NCBI RefSeq assembly: GCF_011752565.1
Contig: NZ_VWXK01000004.1
Span: 214,342 to 278,341 of the forward strand
Reading direction: 5' to 3'
DNA: 64,000 bases
Source of the DNA: Pantoea sp. Ap-967
GTDB taxonomy: Bacteria; Pseudomonadota; Gammaproteobacteria; Pseudomonadales; Pseudomonadaceae
Shown: one piece after another, positions 7,428-15,451 of the stretch
Position numbering within the stretch: position 1 is the first letter of the stretch
Layout: each line of letters begins with the position of its first letter
Notes under the pieces: model-generated
Databases searched by the model: none
What the model saw: only the letters and a program-made list of their open reading frames with translations
Told to the model about the DNA's origin: nothing
Translations under genes and position numbers: made by a program

Positions 7428-8231
7428 TCAACTATGCAACGCCACGGATCGAAGCGATACAGCAAGGTCATATTCCATCAGGCGGACATTTGGCACTTGC
7501 GATGCCGCGTATCGCAGTTTCTGGCCGATGTCCGACGCAACGATGACGCCATACACAGTTCTCTCGCCCGCAAGGTGCTCTTTCACCCAGCCCATGTAAC
7601 GAAGGATTTGTCCCATTGCCGCGTCAGGCCCACGGCCTAGTTTCAGTTCGAGGACATAGAAATCACCGTTTCCCGTCGCCAGGATGTCAATTGGACCGAC
7701 GTCAGTCTGGAACTCCACTCCGTCGCGATCGTCCGTGCGGTATAGCGTGAGCGGCACATCATGGCCAGGTAACTTGGGGAGTTTTTTAGCAAGGTAATCG
7801 CGCAGGTGTGCCTCCAGAGCGAACATGCTGTACGCCTCATCGGATGCCTCAATAACCTCACCTGTCGGCAGCGGATTCTCACCCATCCCGTCAGCGAGGC
7901 GGACGAGCATTGCGCCATCAGCAGATTGTGCGATCTCCCAGACGCCGTGCTTCTCTGGTTGGTACCAAACGACCCGGCCGCGCCCAGTGCTATACAGATA
8001 GTCGTAGGCCGTGTCTGTAAGCCTTGGTTTCTTGTTCTCGCTGTAATGAATACGTGATGGGTGATTCACTGCCCCCGAGATGATGCTGCACGTCATGGAA
8101 CTGTCGTTGACGTCATGACCATACATCGACCTCACCATTGCTTTAATCGCAGCGTAGGTGCATTCCCCGTTCATCTGCTGTGCCGCTTCCCGAACCATCT
8201 GCCATACCGGCGGGCGGATGCTATTGCTCAC
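7428..8231 (-). CDS. wHTH plus NucS-like PD-(D/E)XK nuclease (267 aa)
   Basis: Residues 1-90 look like a winged-helix DNA-binding domain (PPVWQMVREAAQQMNGECTY then a basic wing ending TDTAYDYL). Residues 160-260 match the C-terminal nuclease domain of NucS-type endonucleases: GPIDILA with Asp182, VLELKLGRG with Glu195 and Lys197, QILRYMGWV with Gln208, then a hydrophobic strand and PNVRLMEYDL. Such domains act on branched or mismatched DNA in NucS and also occur as restriction-like effectors. The first 286 bases after its stop are non-coding before the next nuclease gene. Whether the two act together is unknown; co-location within one pair of inverted repeats suggests they moved as a unit. 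Confidence 0.7.
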   Translation of the reverse strand: MSNSIRPPVWQMVREAAQQMNGECTYAAIKAMVRSMYGHDVNDSSMTCSIISGAVNHPSRIHYSENKKPRLTDTAYDYLYSTGRGRVVWYQPEKHGVWEIAQSADGAMLVRLADGMGENPLPTGEVIEASDEAYSMFALEAHLRDYLAKKLPKLPGHDVPLTLYRTDDRDGVEFQTDVGPIDILATGNGDFYVLELKLGRGPDAAMGQILRYMGWVKEHLAGERTVYGVIVASDIGQKLRYAASQVPNVRLMEYDLAVSLRSVALHS

Positions 8232-8350
8232 TTTTTGTACTCCTCGTTATGTTCTGTTTTCGCGTAATGAACCAGGCTCTGATCGTATAGGATTCATTTG
8301 ATCGTTGTAGCGCTGAGCCAGGAGCCTTCTGCTCGACTTAAACATTGAGT

Positions 8351-8465
8351 TGCCCGATTTTTCTAGACACAGAATGACCGCCTCCGGCCGATTGCTGCCC
8401 TTCGTGAAGGGCAGTTTCGGGTCGATAGCGGTCCGTCGTGACTAGCTGCTCTCGACCCATAGCTG
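8351..8465. repeat. Dispersed repeat, copy b, containing the right arm of the inverted repeat
   Basis: Begins near GCCCGATTTTTCTAGAC, which parallels 2410-2426, and ends at 8452-8465 with the reverse complement of CAGCTATGGGTCGA. Bases 8373-8441 are the right arm that pairs with 5831-5900. Confidence 0.55.
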
Positions 8466-8493
8466 TCAGTGACCAATAGCGCAAATTGGCTTC

Positions 8494-8631
8494 GTGTTTG
8501 AGGGAACCCAGCGGAATGTGGAATACAACAACGGGCGCTCCCTGAACCTACACCAGTACAGCCTGCTGGCCACTGACTCGGCGGGGCGAGCTTTGCTGGG
8601 GGACGATTCCCGCGACGGTGCTATTGCGTGA
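8494..8631 (+). pseudogene. Truncated reading frame, possibly an Rhs-type remnant
   Basis: An open stretch without a start codon reads FEGTQRNVEYNNGRSLNLHQ, then YSLLATDSAGRALLGDD before TGA at 8629-8631. The segment LLATDSAGRALL recalls the LLATDQQ-type segment found in Rhs/YD-repeat proteins, but the similarity is slight. It is followed at once by the 110-base palindrome. Treat it as an unidentified gene fragment. Confidence 0.25.
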
Positions 8632-8680
8632 AAATCAGACGCAGGGCTTCACAAGTGGTATCAGCCTGCTCAAAGTAAAC

Positions 8681-8790
8681 GTCCGGCGAACTCACCTTCC
8701 GAACTCCAGCATTAAGGTCAATGGTGTCCGCTCAAATACATGGGCACCATCGCTTTCAATGCTGAAGCTCGGAAGATGAGTTCGCCGGAC
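8681..8790. repeat. 110-base imperfect palindrome
   Basis: Arm 8681-8713 (starts GTCCGGCGAACTCACCTTCC) matches the reverse complement of 8758-8790 with three mismatches, and an inner stem ATGGTG/CACCAT lies between. As RNA it would fold into one long hairpin. It lies 24 bases beyond the stop of the YaaW-like gene. Confidence 0.75.
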
Positions 8791-8814
8791 ACTTACAGAT
8801 CCATAGACAATGAG

Positions 8815-9570
8815 TCAACCAAACGAAACCTGTTCAGCCGCTGCGCCGTAAGCCTGTTTCTGCCGAAGTGCGGCGATCTGGATAACGGTCGGAATGGTGA
8901 CCCTGAAGGCTGGACTGGCAATGTCCACGGCAGTCCACGCTCCGGTGACAACCCAGCCGATCGGCCCGGTGATGACCGCCATCGTTCTCATCATCGTGCC
9001 GGTGGCAGCGAAGCTCAGGCCGCGACCGATGAGCGCCTTGAGGACGGCGTTGACCACAATCGCCGTCAGTTGATACGACTTGAAGCCGCCTGCCCGAAAC
9101 ACGGTTTGGAATACACCAAACATCGCTTCCGCCGTAAACAGGTTGGTGTTCTTGAGGCCAATGGATTCGCCCAAGGCCTTGATCTCTTCGGCGGACATCT
9201 TTTCCAGCGCGTCGCGCAAAATCTTGCTCAGCAGGTTCTGTTCGATCAGGTCGATGCTCGAGCCCTTGTTGTAGTTGACCTTGAGCTTGTCGCAGACATC
9301 CTCCAGTACCTCACGGTACAAGACACCTTTACCACCACGGAGCATCGTGGCAATCGTGTTCCCCCCGAAACACTGGATCTCGGCGGCGATCTGCTGCCAG
9401 TAACGTCTGTGGTCAGGATAATGCGACTTATATTCGGGCGTCGTGGACAGCTCTTCGGTCAGCCGCGAGCTACCGTCTTTGTCATAAACCAAGCAATAGA
9501 CCAGATCATTCAGGTCACTGGAATCCATCGAACCCAGGAATTTCAAATCCGGATCGTCTCTATATGCCAT
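8815..9570 (-). CDS. YaaW-like (UPF0174) protein with DUF3944 N-terminus (251 aa)
   Basis: The start at 9570 is preferred over 9582 because GGAG lies six bases upstream and the product then begins MAYRDDPDLKFLGSM, the usual start of the DUF3944 domain. The following region (HRRYWQQIAAEIQCFGGNTI, then LRGGKGVLYREVL) and the C-terminal hydrophobic helices ending AFRVTIPTVIQIAALR match the YaaW/UPF0174 family known from E. coli. Function is unknown; the C-terminal part (about residues 165-235) has two or three hydrophobic segments that could insert in membranes. The gene is alone in its transcript, between the long palindrome and the recombinase module. Genes of this family often travel on islands. 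Confidence 0.75.
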   Translation of the reverse strand: MAYRDDPDLKFLGSMDSSDLNDLVYCLVYDKDGSSRLTEELSTTPEYKSHYPDHRRYWQQIAAEIQCFGGNTIATMLRGGKGVLYREVLEDVCDKLKVNYNKGSSIDLIEQNLLSKILRDALEKMSAEEIKALGESIGLKNTNLFTAEAMFGVFQTVFRAGGFKSYQLTAIVVNAVLKALIGRGLSFAATGTMMRTMAVITGPIGWVVTGAWTAVDIASPAFRVTIPTVIQIAALRQKQAYGAAAEQVSFG

Positions 9571-9762
9571 ATCTCGCTCCATGCTTTGATCAGTGTGTCA
9601 GGCATACGGTAAAAGGCCGTAATGCTCTGCCCTTATCGGCGGCCATTCCGGAACCTTGATTTTAAAAGAGCAGGGGAAACCGGGAAGTCTCCCGCTTGAT
9701 AAGACCGAACAGAGACACGATGCTCGCATCTATCCTGGCCTGTAACCGGCCTCCGCCAAGGA

Positions 9763-9780
9763 CAGCTATGGGTCGATTGC
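9763..9780. repeat. Dispersed repeat end, copy c
   Basis: CAGCTATGGGTCGATTGC, identical to 2506-2523, sits just downstream of the recombinase/companion genes. In the left copy of the 2 kb repeat the same 18 bases are joined directly to the recombinase 5' remnant, so a deletion between this repeat and the gene interior produced that structure. Confidence 0.65.
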
Positions 9781-9813
9781 TTCCAGTCGTGCCTATCCAG
9801 AGCAGTACCTCGC

Positions 9814-10089
9814 TCAGAGGTTGAACACCCATGCTTTTTGCAAACGACGGGCGAGCAGCCGCACAGTCAGCAGATAGTAATACCGCGTCGCCTCGCTGCG
9901 TCGATTTAGGCGATGCTCAAGAAGCCAATCCACATGCTTTTTCTGCCAAGCCCAAGGCGTCTGTCGCTGCCAACGCTCTGAGATTTCTGCTTGGATGACT
10001 CTCGCCTGCCGCAAATGGCGTTGTTGTGTGGAATGCGATACGGTCAGCACCGCAGCCAAGAACAGCTCCATATCGAATACCTTATTCAT
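9814..10089 (-). CDS. Small companion of the tyrosine recombinase (91 aa)
   Basis: Starts at 10089 in an ATGA overlap with the recombinase stop, so it is translationally coupled to it. The product is basic and predicted all-helical (SERWQRQTPWAWQKKHVDWL, then RRSEATRYYYLLTVRLLARR), with no cysteines or signal sequence. The WAWQKKHVDWLL...SEATRYYYLLTVRL pattern is reminiscent of the N-terminal SAM-like core-binding fold of tyrosine recombinases, so it might help DNA binding or act as a directionality factor. That role is inferred from coupling and shape only. Confidence 0.65.
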   Translation of the reverse strand: MNKVFDMELFLAAVLTVSHSTQQRHLRQARVIQAEISERWQRQTPWAWQKKHVDWLLEHRLNRRSEATRYYYLLTVRLLARRLQKAWVFNL

Positions 10090-11066
10090 CTGCGACCTCC
10101 TACGTAGGCAGCGACAACGTCGATCCGACCGTGCCCCAGTTCATAGCTGATTTGCCGTCGGGCTTCACGATCAAGGTTTCTATCTGCCAAGGAGCATTGG
10201 CCACCGTTGATAGGCGCGCGATGTTGGGTGATTTGCTTATAGCGCTCACATGCGTACGCCGCTCGTAGCTCATGGAAGCCTTTGAGATTGTGTGCATGCA
10301 GGATGTCCCGTGCAGGGCGGATGATTTCTTGCAGAAGATTTAGATAGCTTTCGTGTGGCGCAATCAGGTTGCGGCTATCCGCAGGCGACACCTGTCGTGC
10401 AAACTCAAGTGCACCTCGAACATGGTCGTCCACCGCGATCCAGCGTGGCGCTGAAGCCCCGGCGCGGCCGCCTTTGGTGCCGTCCTGGATGTTAATCCTG
10501 CCTAGGTCGTTAGCCTCACGGCTTAGCCGTGGCAGATCAGCCAAGATAGCCTCACGCAAGCGCATGCCGGTGGCTCGCGCCAACAAAACAATCGCGGCAG
10601 CCCATAGTTGATGTTGGTTACAAAGCGCATCGACGATCTGCTTAACCAGCTCGCGGTCTTGGCCCTGCGGCACTGAATGTCGAACCCCGGTGCGCTGCAT
10701 AACCAGCGCCTTGCTCGGACTTGGCAATTTCACGCACTGATCACCGCGAAGCGCCGTCATGGTCCTGTTAACGCTGGATAGCCGATTTTGTGCGGTGCTG
10801 ACGGCGAGGTCACCGCGCCCAACCGCGTCGCGCAGATACGCTGCATAGTCGGCCAACACTTTTCGATCAATCTGCCGCGCATCATTGATACCGGGTCCCT
10901 GTTCGGAGCGGCACCATTTCACGAATGCCAGCCACCGATCACAGTGTGCCTTCACCGTGCCGTAGTGGCCACCGCAGAACATGTCTTTCAGCGCCTGCGG
11001 CCCTGCGTAGCTCAATTGCCTGCCATAGCCGAAATTACGGCCGTCGTGTCTACCCACCAATGCCAT
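10086..11066 (-). CDS. Tyrosine recombinase/integrase (326 aa)
   Basis: The start at 11066 (MALVGRHDGR) has a GAGGTGA box five bases upstream and is the same ATG found in the 5' remnant at 2612; an ATG 45 bases upstream lacks this support. The N-terminal part (about 1-110) is a SAM-like core-binding domain. The catalytic part shows Arg169 (ATGMRLREA), Lys198 (GTKGG), His265 and Arg268 (HELR), His312 (LGHGR) and Tyr321 (AAYVGG), so all active-site residues are present. The family is the Proteobacterial integrase type with a very short C-terminus after the tyrosine. It probably mobilises this island; the nearby tRNA-Thr is a candidate attachment locus. It overlaps its 91-aa companion by four bases. 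Confidence 0.85.
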   Translation of the reverse strand: MALVGRHDGRNFGYGRQLSYAGPQALKDMFCGGHYGTVKAHCDRWLAFVKWCRSEQGPGINDARQIDRKVLADYAAYLRDAVGRGDLAVSTAQNRLSSVNRTMTALRGDQCVKLPSPSKALVMQRTGVRHSVPQGQDRELVKQIVDALCNQHQLWAAAIVLLARATGMRLREAILADLPRLSREANDLGRINIQDGTKGGRAGASAPRWIAVDDHVRGALEFARQVSPADSRNLIAPHESYLNLLQEIIRPARDILHAHNLKGFHELRAAYACERYKQITQHRAPINGGQCSLADRNLDREARRQISYELGHGRIDVVAAYVGGRR

Positions 11067-11478
11067 GCCAGTCACCTCATCATCCGATCTCCGATCCTCG
11101 CCCCACGTCATCCCGCCAAGAATGTTGAGTGTTATCAGGGATCAAGGCCCCTGCGACCTGTGGGGAATGTCCTCTTCGCGGGACTGGCGGCTCCTTACGA
11201 CCGGGAGCAAGGGCATCTCATGATCTGGCCTCCTTAGCACCGTTACCGGTGGGCGAGTGGAGATTGCATTGGCTGACGAGACCAGTGCCGCGAGATCCTG
11301 AGCCGGGTGAACGCAGCAATGCGATGACCGGGGCATGCCTGACTGTCAGTCAGGTGCAGCCCATTCCTTGGTCTGCGGCACCATCATCTACATCGCTGTT
11401 GTTGGTGGCATCGGCGTTTGTCACGAGGGGAATTGCTGCAAAGCCATCTGCGATCAGGGCGACTGCAGCGTATGAACG

Positions 11479-12303
11479 TCAGTCCAACGCAAGCGTGCCC
11501 GAAGGCAGGCGATGGTCCGCTTCAAGGGTTTTAAAGTACTCGGTGCCTTTCTCAAGGATCGTTCGCCACTGCGGGAGCTGGCTCTGGTCAAAGTGCAGCT
11601 TCAATATGAAACCGTTAGGCCAGGTCATCTGCATGATGCATTGTTGGTTTTTCGCGTTCACGATGGGGTCGTAGCCGAATGCAATCGGGTCACCCTGGCA
11701 TCCAAAGTACACGGGCAGGCCGTCGGGGTAGCGGATGCCCAGATCGGTCGAGCGAAAATAGCTCGGTTTGCCGGGCACTGCATACTCCTGCAGGGAGGGG
11801 ATGGCGGATACCGGCTGCGGGGCGCTTCTGCGGCGGACCATGTCTTGCTCAAGCTCTTCGACACGGACCGGGCGAACGTTCGGGTCGTTCTGGTAGAACT
11901 CGAAGAGGACGATATCACGCCCTTTCTGATCATTGCTCAGAACGCCTTGCTTCCTTTGCTCGGGCGTTGCCGGGGTGAAACCCGGGAACCACACAGCAAA
12001 GACCCTACCCCCTGACGCCGGCAAGGGCCCGGTTACGAACTCGGGCACGAAGTCATCAGGGATGGCCACTTTGAGCCCGGCCAGTTCGTACACCCAGCTG
12101 GTCGCACCGGGCCGGGGCCCCTTGATCTGGTAGGTACAGTTGTTCTCTTTTTCGCACATGACTCTGAAGAAGTCTTGCTTGGCCGGCTGCTCCTGGGCAG
12201 GCGAGATGCCCGGATAGAGCGACACCAGCCCGAACAGGCCGGCCAGCACAGCGTTGCCAGATTTGAGGTACAGCGGTTTGTCAGTATCCACAGTGCCGGT
12301 CAT
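11479..12303 (-). CDS. Predicted exported protein of unknown function (274 aa), copy 2
   Basis: Nearly identical to the product of 3026-3850. The differences I can see are concentrated at the N-terminus (MTGTVDTDKPLYLKSG here, MTTTVNTDKPLHFKAG there; SPAQEQ against SSAQEQ), with a few in the body (PIVNAK against PVVNAK, RTILEKG against RAILEKS). The hydrophobic segment at residues 16-32 and all cysteines are kept. As in copy 1, the frame stays open for 42 codons after the TGA stop at 11479. The retained open frames in two diverging copies argue for function, unlike the neighbouring 88-codon gene, which has decayed here. Confidence 0.75.
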   Translation of the reverse strand: MTGTVDTDKPLYLKSGNAVLAGLFGLVSLYPGISPAQEQPAKQDFFRVMCEKENNCTYQIKGPRPGATSWVYELAGLKVAIPDDFVPEFVTGPLPASGGRVFAVWFPGFTPATPEQRKQGVLSNDQKGRDIVLFEFYQNDPNVRPVRVEELEQDMVRRRSAPQPVSAIPSLQEYAVPGKPSYFRSTDLGIRYPDGLPVYFGCQGDPIAFGYDPIVNAKNQQCIMQMTWPNGFILKLHFDQSQLPQWRTILEKGTEYFKTLEADHRLPSGTLALD

Positions 12304-12603
12304 TCCATTGCTTCAAGTCGAATCTTCCCTAGCTTTTCGAGGTTACGCCGAGCGCCGCGTTTCATTGCAGCAACGCTTGTGCCGCTTGCTGCTACTGGTA
12401 TCCACGGCGAGGCAGCGCCCGATCATTCCAGCGTTTTGGATGGATCTCAATGGCAGTGCGCAGAGTCGTCGTTGCGGGCACACAACGCAGCCCTCTCCCT
12501 AGACGGGTAATTGCCTCGTCAGTTCCAGCAATGCCTGAAAAATCAGGGAGGGGCCGTGTGCTAGGCTCGCGGTGCATCTGCCGGCCTGCACCGCGAGGGA
12601 TCA

Positions 12604-12859
12604 ACGCTGGAAATCGAAGTATCGACCGTCGCCGACCAGAGCCTTTTCGAGCAATTGGCGTGCACTCTGGAAACCGGGCTGGACGCAGCGCCTGGACGGG
12701 CTGGATGAGCGCTACTGGGACCTGCAGGTGGAAACGCAGATCATCACCTTGCACCTGCAGCATTATCTGGGGATCTGCGTGCTGATCCCTTCGGGTTGTG
12801 AACAGCTGGCGGCGCGGGCCCGCCAGTTGCTCGGCGGCCAGGCGAGCCGCCAGCGCTGA
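12604..12859 (+). pseudogene. Broken second copy of the 88-aa gene
   Basis: Aligned with 4149-4415, the start ATG is ACG (12604-12606) and 11 bases are missing after CCGGGCT near 12680, shifting the frame. The downstream half (RLDGLDERYWDLQVETQIIT) is otherwise well preserved, so the decay is recent. An upstream ATG at 12572 in the shifted frame could give a chimeric 95-codon frame but has no ribosome-binding site. Confidence 0.8.
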
Positions 12860-12881
12860 TGGCCTCATCGCCGGTGCTATC

Positions 12882-12923
12882 TACCGCGTCGCTTGCTTCG
12901 CGGGCAAGCCCGCTCCCACAGGG
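12882..12923. repeat. REP element
   Basis: Right-copy equivalent of the REP at 4440-4480, with core GCTTCGCGGGCAAGCCCGCT. Confidence 0.8.
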
Positions 12924-13031
12924 TAAATTGCAGCGCGCCTGCTGGCACTGTTCCCTGCGCGCCAGCGCAGCCCGCAGAGGTGGGTTGGCTCTCATGGAAA
13001 ACATCATAACAATATGATTTAACAGATAATT

Positions 13032-13121
13032 CTGTAGGAGCGGGCTTGCCCCGCGAAGCAGGCGACGCGGTGGATGGCACCGGCTTCGCCGGTGTTCGCG
13101 GGGCAAGCCCGCTCCTACAGG
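13032..13121. repeat. Pair of REP elements in inverted orientation
   Basis: TGTAGGAGCGGGCTTGCCCC at the left and GGGGCAAGCCCGCTCCTACA at the right enclose a small GGCACCGGCTTCGCCGGTG hairpin. The whole stretch can fold into a long cruciform. It lies downstream of the Fic gene (minus strand). Confidence 0.85.
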
Positions 13122-13251
13122 GGGGCGCGGCGCACCTGCTGGCAATGTACCCTGCGCGACAGCACTACCCGCAGGGCTGGGTTATCTCCCATAGGGTGTT
13201 GGGTACATGTCGAATGCCTGCTCCCACCTGAGCACCTGGACCAAACCACTA

Positions 13252-14406
13252 TCACGGCTTATCAAGTGGCTCAGGGATGAAACCCTGCTCTCTCAGTGCC
13301 TTGATTACCCCGCGTATGAGGTAATTACTGGAGAAGCCAATCGTGTACTGCCTTGACCCCGCGCTAACCGGAACAAGCATGCCTTGGTCGACCAGCCTCT
13401 TGATCTGATAGGTTCGCTGGCCAGCCGTGAGCTTGGGCAGCGCATGGGCAATGTCTGCCGACTTCACTACCTTCATTTTGATCGCACAGGCCAGGACGTG
13501 CTCTTCAGCTTCTGTAATCCACTCGCGGCTGCGCGCAAAAGCCACTGCCGGCGACAGGATGCACTCCGTGAGATAGGCATAGTTGGTAAGCCTGTCTACT
13601 TTCTCAAGCTCGTCCCGAATGCCTTGCAATACATAGACGCACCACGCCTCCAAGCCCTCGGTGGTGCCGGTATCGGCCACTCCAAGCATGGCGTAGTAAT
13701 TTTCTCGGTCATTGCAAAACACTGCCGTAGGGTTGAGCACCCTCCCACCCACATTTACGTTGAAGCCGTACTTCATCAACAGCGCATAGGTGAGCAGCCT
13801 CACTACCCGCCCATTGCCATTGCCGAATGGGTGAATCCAACCGAAACGATGGTGGGCCAAGGCAACCTTCATCAACGCGTACTTGGGTGAGTCGTCGCGA
13901 TTGATGAAGCTGACCAGCTCCTGCATGTATTGGGACACCAGCACAGCATCTGGCGGGGAGTGTTCGGATTGGGAAATCCTGACAGGCCCTTCGCGGTAGG
14001 CCCCGGGCGTCTTGTCGCCTTCGCGGCGCAAACCGAGTACGGTCAGGGCATGCAGCTCGCGAATGGTGTGCTCTGTCAGGTCTACACCAGGCTTCATCAC
14101 CTCCTCGATGTAGTCCATCGCCTTCTCGATATTTGCAACCTCAAGCAACTGATCAGTGCTTTCAGCTTTCCCTTCAACCTTGCTGTCAATGTAGTCCGCC
14201 AGGGTGGTGTGGTTGCCCTCGATCCGCGCAGACCCCAAGCTCTCCAACGTATGGAACAGCCCCTTGAGCTGGAAGAAAACCTGCGGCGGCGTGTCCCCCT
14301 CCAGCCTCAACCTGCGCAGGAATTCAAGCTCACTCAGCACGTCAACCAGAGGCGAGTCAAAGGAAGGGTTCAGCAGTCGGAGATCGTGATGAGAAAAGCT
14401 GGCCAT
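13252..14406 (-). CDS. Fic family protein (384 aa)
   Basis: The Fic core motif HPFGNGNGR lies at residues 192-200, with catalytic His192, so AMP- or other nucleotide-transferase activity is expected. An inhibitory helix motif of the S/T-xxx-E-G/N type is present upstream (SARIEGN, residues 59-65), which makes it a self-inhibited (class II) Fic protein. The C-terminal 90 residues form a winged-helix region ([20 protein letters not shown]), suggesting DNA or target binding. Length and layout match typical chromosomal Fic proteins of about 370-390 residues. It stands alone between REP sequences and the tRNA-Thr locus. Function in the cell is unknown; many such proteins modify topoisomerases or other host proteins. 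Confidence 0.9.
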   Translation of the reverse strand: MASFSHHDLRLLNPSFDSPLVDVLSELEFLRRLRLEGDTPPQVFFQLKGLFHTLESLGSARIEGNHTTLADYIDSKVEGKAESTDQLLEVANIEKAMDYIEEVMKPGVDLTEHTIRELHALTVLGLRREGDKTPGAYREGPVRISQSEHSPPDAVLVSQYMQELVSFINRDDSPKYALMKVALAHHRFGWIHPFGNGNGRVVRLLTYALLMKYGFNVNVGGRVLNPTAVFCNDRENYYAMLGVADTGTTEGLEAWCVYVLQGIRDELEKVDRLTNYAYLTECILSPAVAFARSREWITEAEEHVLACAIKMKVVKSADIAHALPKLTAGQRTYQIKRLVDQGMLVPVSAGSRQYTIGFSSNYLIRGVIKALREQGFIPEPLDKP

Positions 14407-14609
14407 CTAAAAATTATCTCTAATCGGCAAACGCACTATCTTTAAATTTTTTGACAAACACCCCGTAAATACTGGGCGAAAGCCAGAAACCAGATAAGCA
14501 CTATCTCAAAAATCGTGCAAGCCTAAGTGGAAAGTGGTCAGAGATTAAGTCGAAAACGGCGCCCGGTGGGCAGCGGCTGGAAGGCGTCGGGGTGAAGGAA
14601 GTAGAAACA

Positions 14610-14636
14610 AAAATGCCCGCACAGGGCGGGCATTTT
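14610..14636 (-). terminator. Terminator of the tRNA-Thr gene
   Basis: AAAATGCCCGC (14610-14620) pairs with GCGGGCATTTT (14626-14636). On the minus strand the stem is followed by a short T-run, 45 bases beyond the tRNA 3' end. Confidence 0.8.
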
Positions 14637-14680
14637 AGGGAAGGCTATATGCAAACAAAGCTGCATCAAACCTAGAGTAC

Positions 14681-14756
14681 TGGTGCCGGAGACAGGAATC
14701 GAACCTGCGACCTTCGCGTTACGAGTGCGCTGCTCTACCGACTGAGCTACACCGGC
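14681..14756 (-). tRNA. tRNA-Thr (anticodon CGT)
   Basis: The 76-base cloverleaf on the minus strand starts GCCGGTGTAGCTCAG, has loop CTCGTAA (anticodon CGT), T-arm loop TTCGATT, and an encoded CCA end. It marks the boundary between the accessory region to its left and core genes to its right. Its last 15 bases recur at 5547-5561. Confidence 0.95.
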
Positions 14757-14825
14757 GTGTAGCGCAACGTACCACTGCCGCACCCGCTGCGTAAACCCCT
14801 GTTTCCCCGGCTTATTCCCCTTTCT

Positions 14826-15236
14826 TCACGACGCCGTGCACCCGCTTGGCGCCAGGTCTTCCTCGATATTGGTCGCACACTGCCAGCCGCTGGCCGTGCG
14901 CGACAGGGTCAGGGTCTTGCCCAGCACGTTGGCCGGGGCGTCGGCCAGGGTGCAGGTGATGGCGGCGGTGCCGTCGGCGGCCTTGCCGGTGGCGGTGATC
15001 GCGCAGTGCGCGGTGGCGGGCTGGCCGCCCAGGGCGGATACGTTGGCGACGTCCTTGCCTTCGTTCAGGCGCAGGTCCATGGCCGTTTTCAGCGCGCTGA
15101 TTTCCAGCAAGCCAGCCGCTGCCTTGGCGCGGGACTGGTGGTTGGTGTACATCGGCAAGGCGATGGTCGTAAGAATGCCGATGATCGCAATGACGATCAT
15201 CAATTCGATCAGGGTAATGCCGCGTTGCCCTTTCAT
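14826..15236 (-). CDS. pilA: Type IV pilin (major pilin)
   Basis: The short basic leader MKGQRG is followed by the classic pilin N-terminus [20 protein letters not shown] with Glu5, cleaved by PilD after Gly. The C-terminal part has two cysteines near the end (WQCATN and SGCTAS) that can form the disulfide loop of type IVa pilins, and another pair (HCAI, ITCT). Length 136 aa is typical. It is divergent from pilC with about 215 bases between the starts; pilB, expected there in P. aeruginosa-type loci, is absent. Confidence 0.92.
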   Translation of the reverse strand: MKGQRGITLIELMIVIAIIGILTTIALPMYTNHQSRAKAAAGLLEISALKTAMDLRLNEGKDVANVSALGGQPATAHCAITATGKAADGTAAITCTLADAPANVLGKTLTLSRTASGWQCATNIEEDLAPSGCTAS

Positions 15237-15451
15237 GAACGGTTTCCTTTTTGATACGTGTAGCCGTGAGGGTCAGGCTCGCCCCAGCGGACAGCGGCGC
15301 AGTAGGCCTGAACAGACACCTTTTGTCACCCCTGCCCGCCAGGGCGTCATCTTCGCTGAACTACTCTAGTGAGCATCACGGACGCACGCCTGCCCAGGGA
15401 GGCGGCAAGCTGTTTCCAGGCTTGTCGCCGGGGTGGAAAAAGGACCTTGGC

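Larger units (their letters stand above)
10979..12990. repeat. Direct repeat of about 2 kb, right copy
   Basis: Counterpart of 2524-4535. It begins inside the intact recombinase gene and continues through its upstream region, the second 274-codon gene, the broken 88-codon gene and a REP sequence. Confidence 0.9.

Noticed and set aside
7157..7640. Plus-strand frames between and opposite the two nuclease genes
   Set aside because: They overlap the 3' end of the well-supported minus-strand NucS-like gene and have no recognisable features.
1..14500. Insertion sequences
   Set aside because: No transposase gene or typical IS ends with target duplications were seen; mobility here is explained by recombinases and repeats.
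15251..15451. N-terminal extension of pilC, considered as a PilB remnant
   Set aside because: The translated stretch has no Walker or other PilB motif, and AAGGA before ATG 15452 marks the start.
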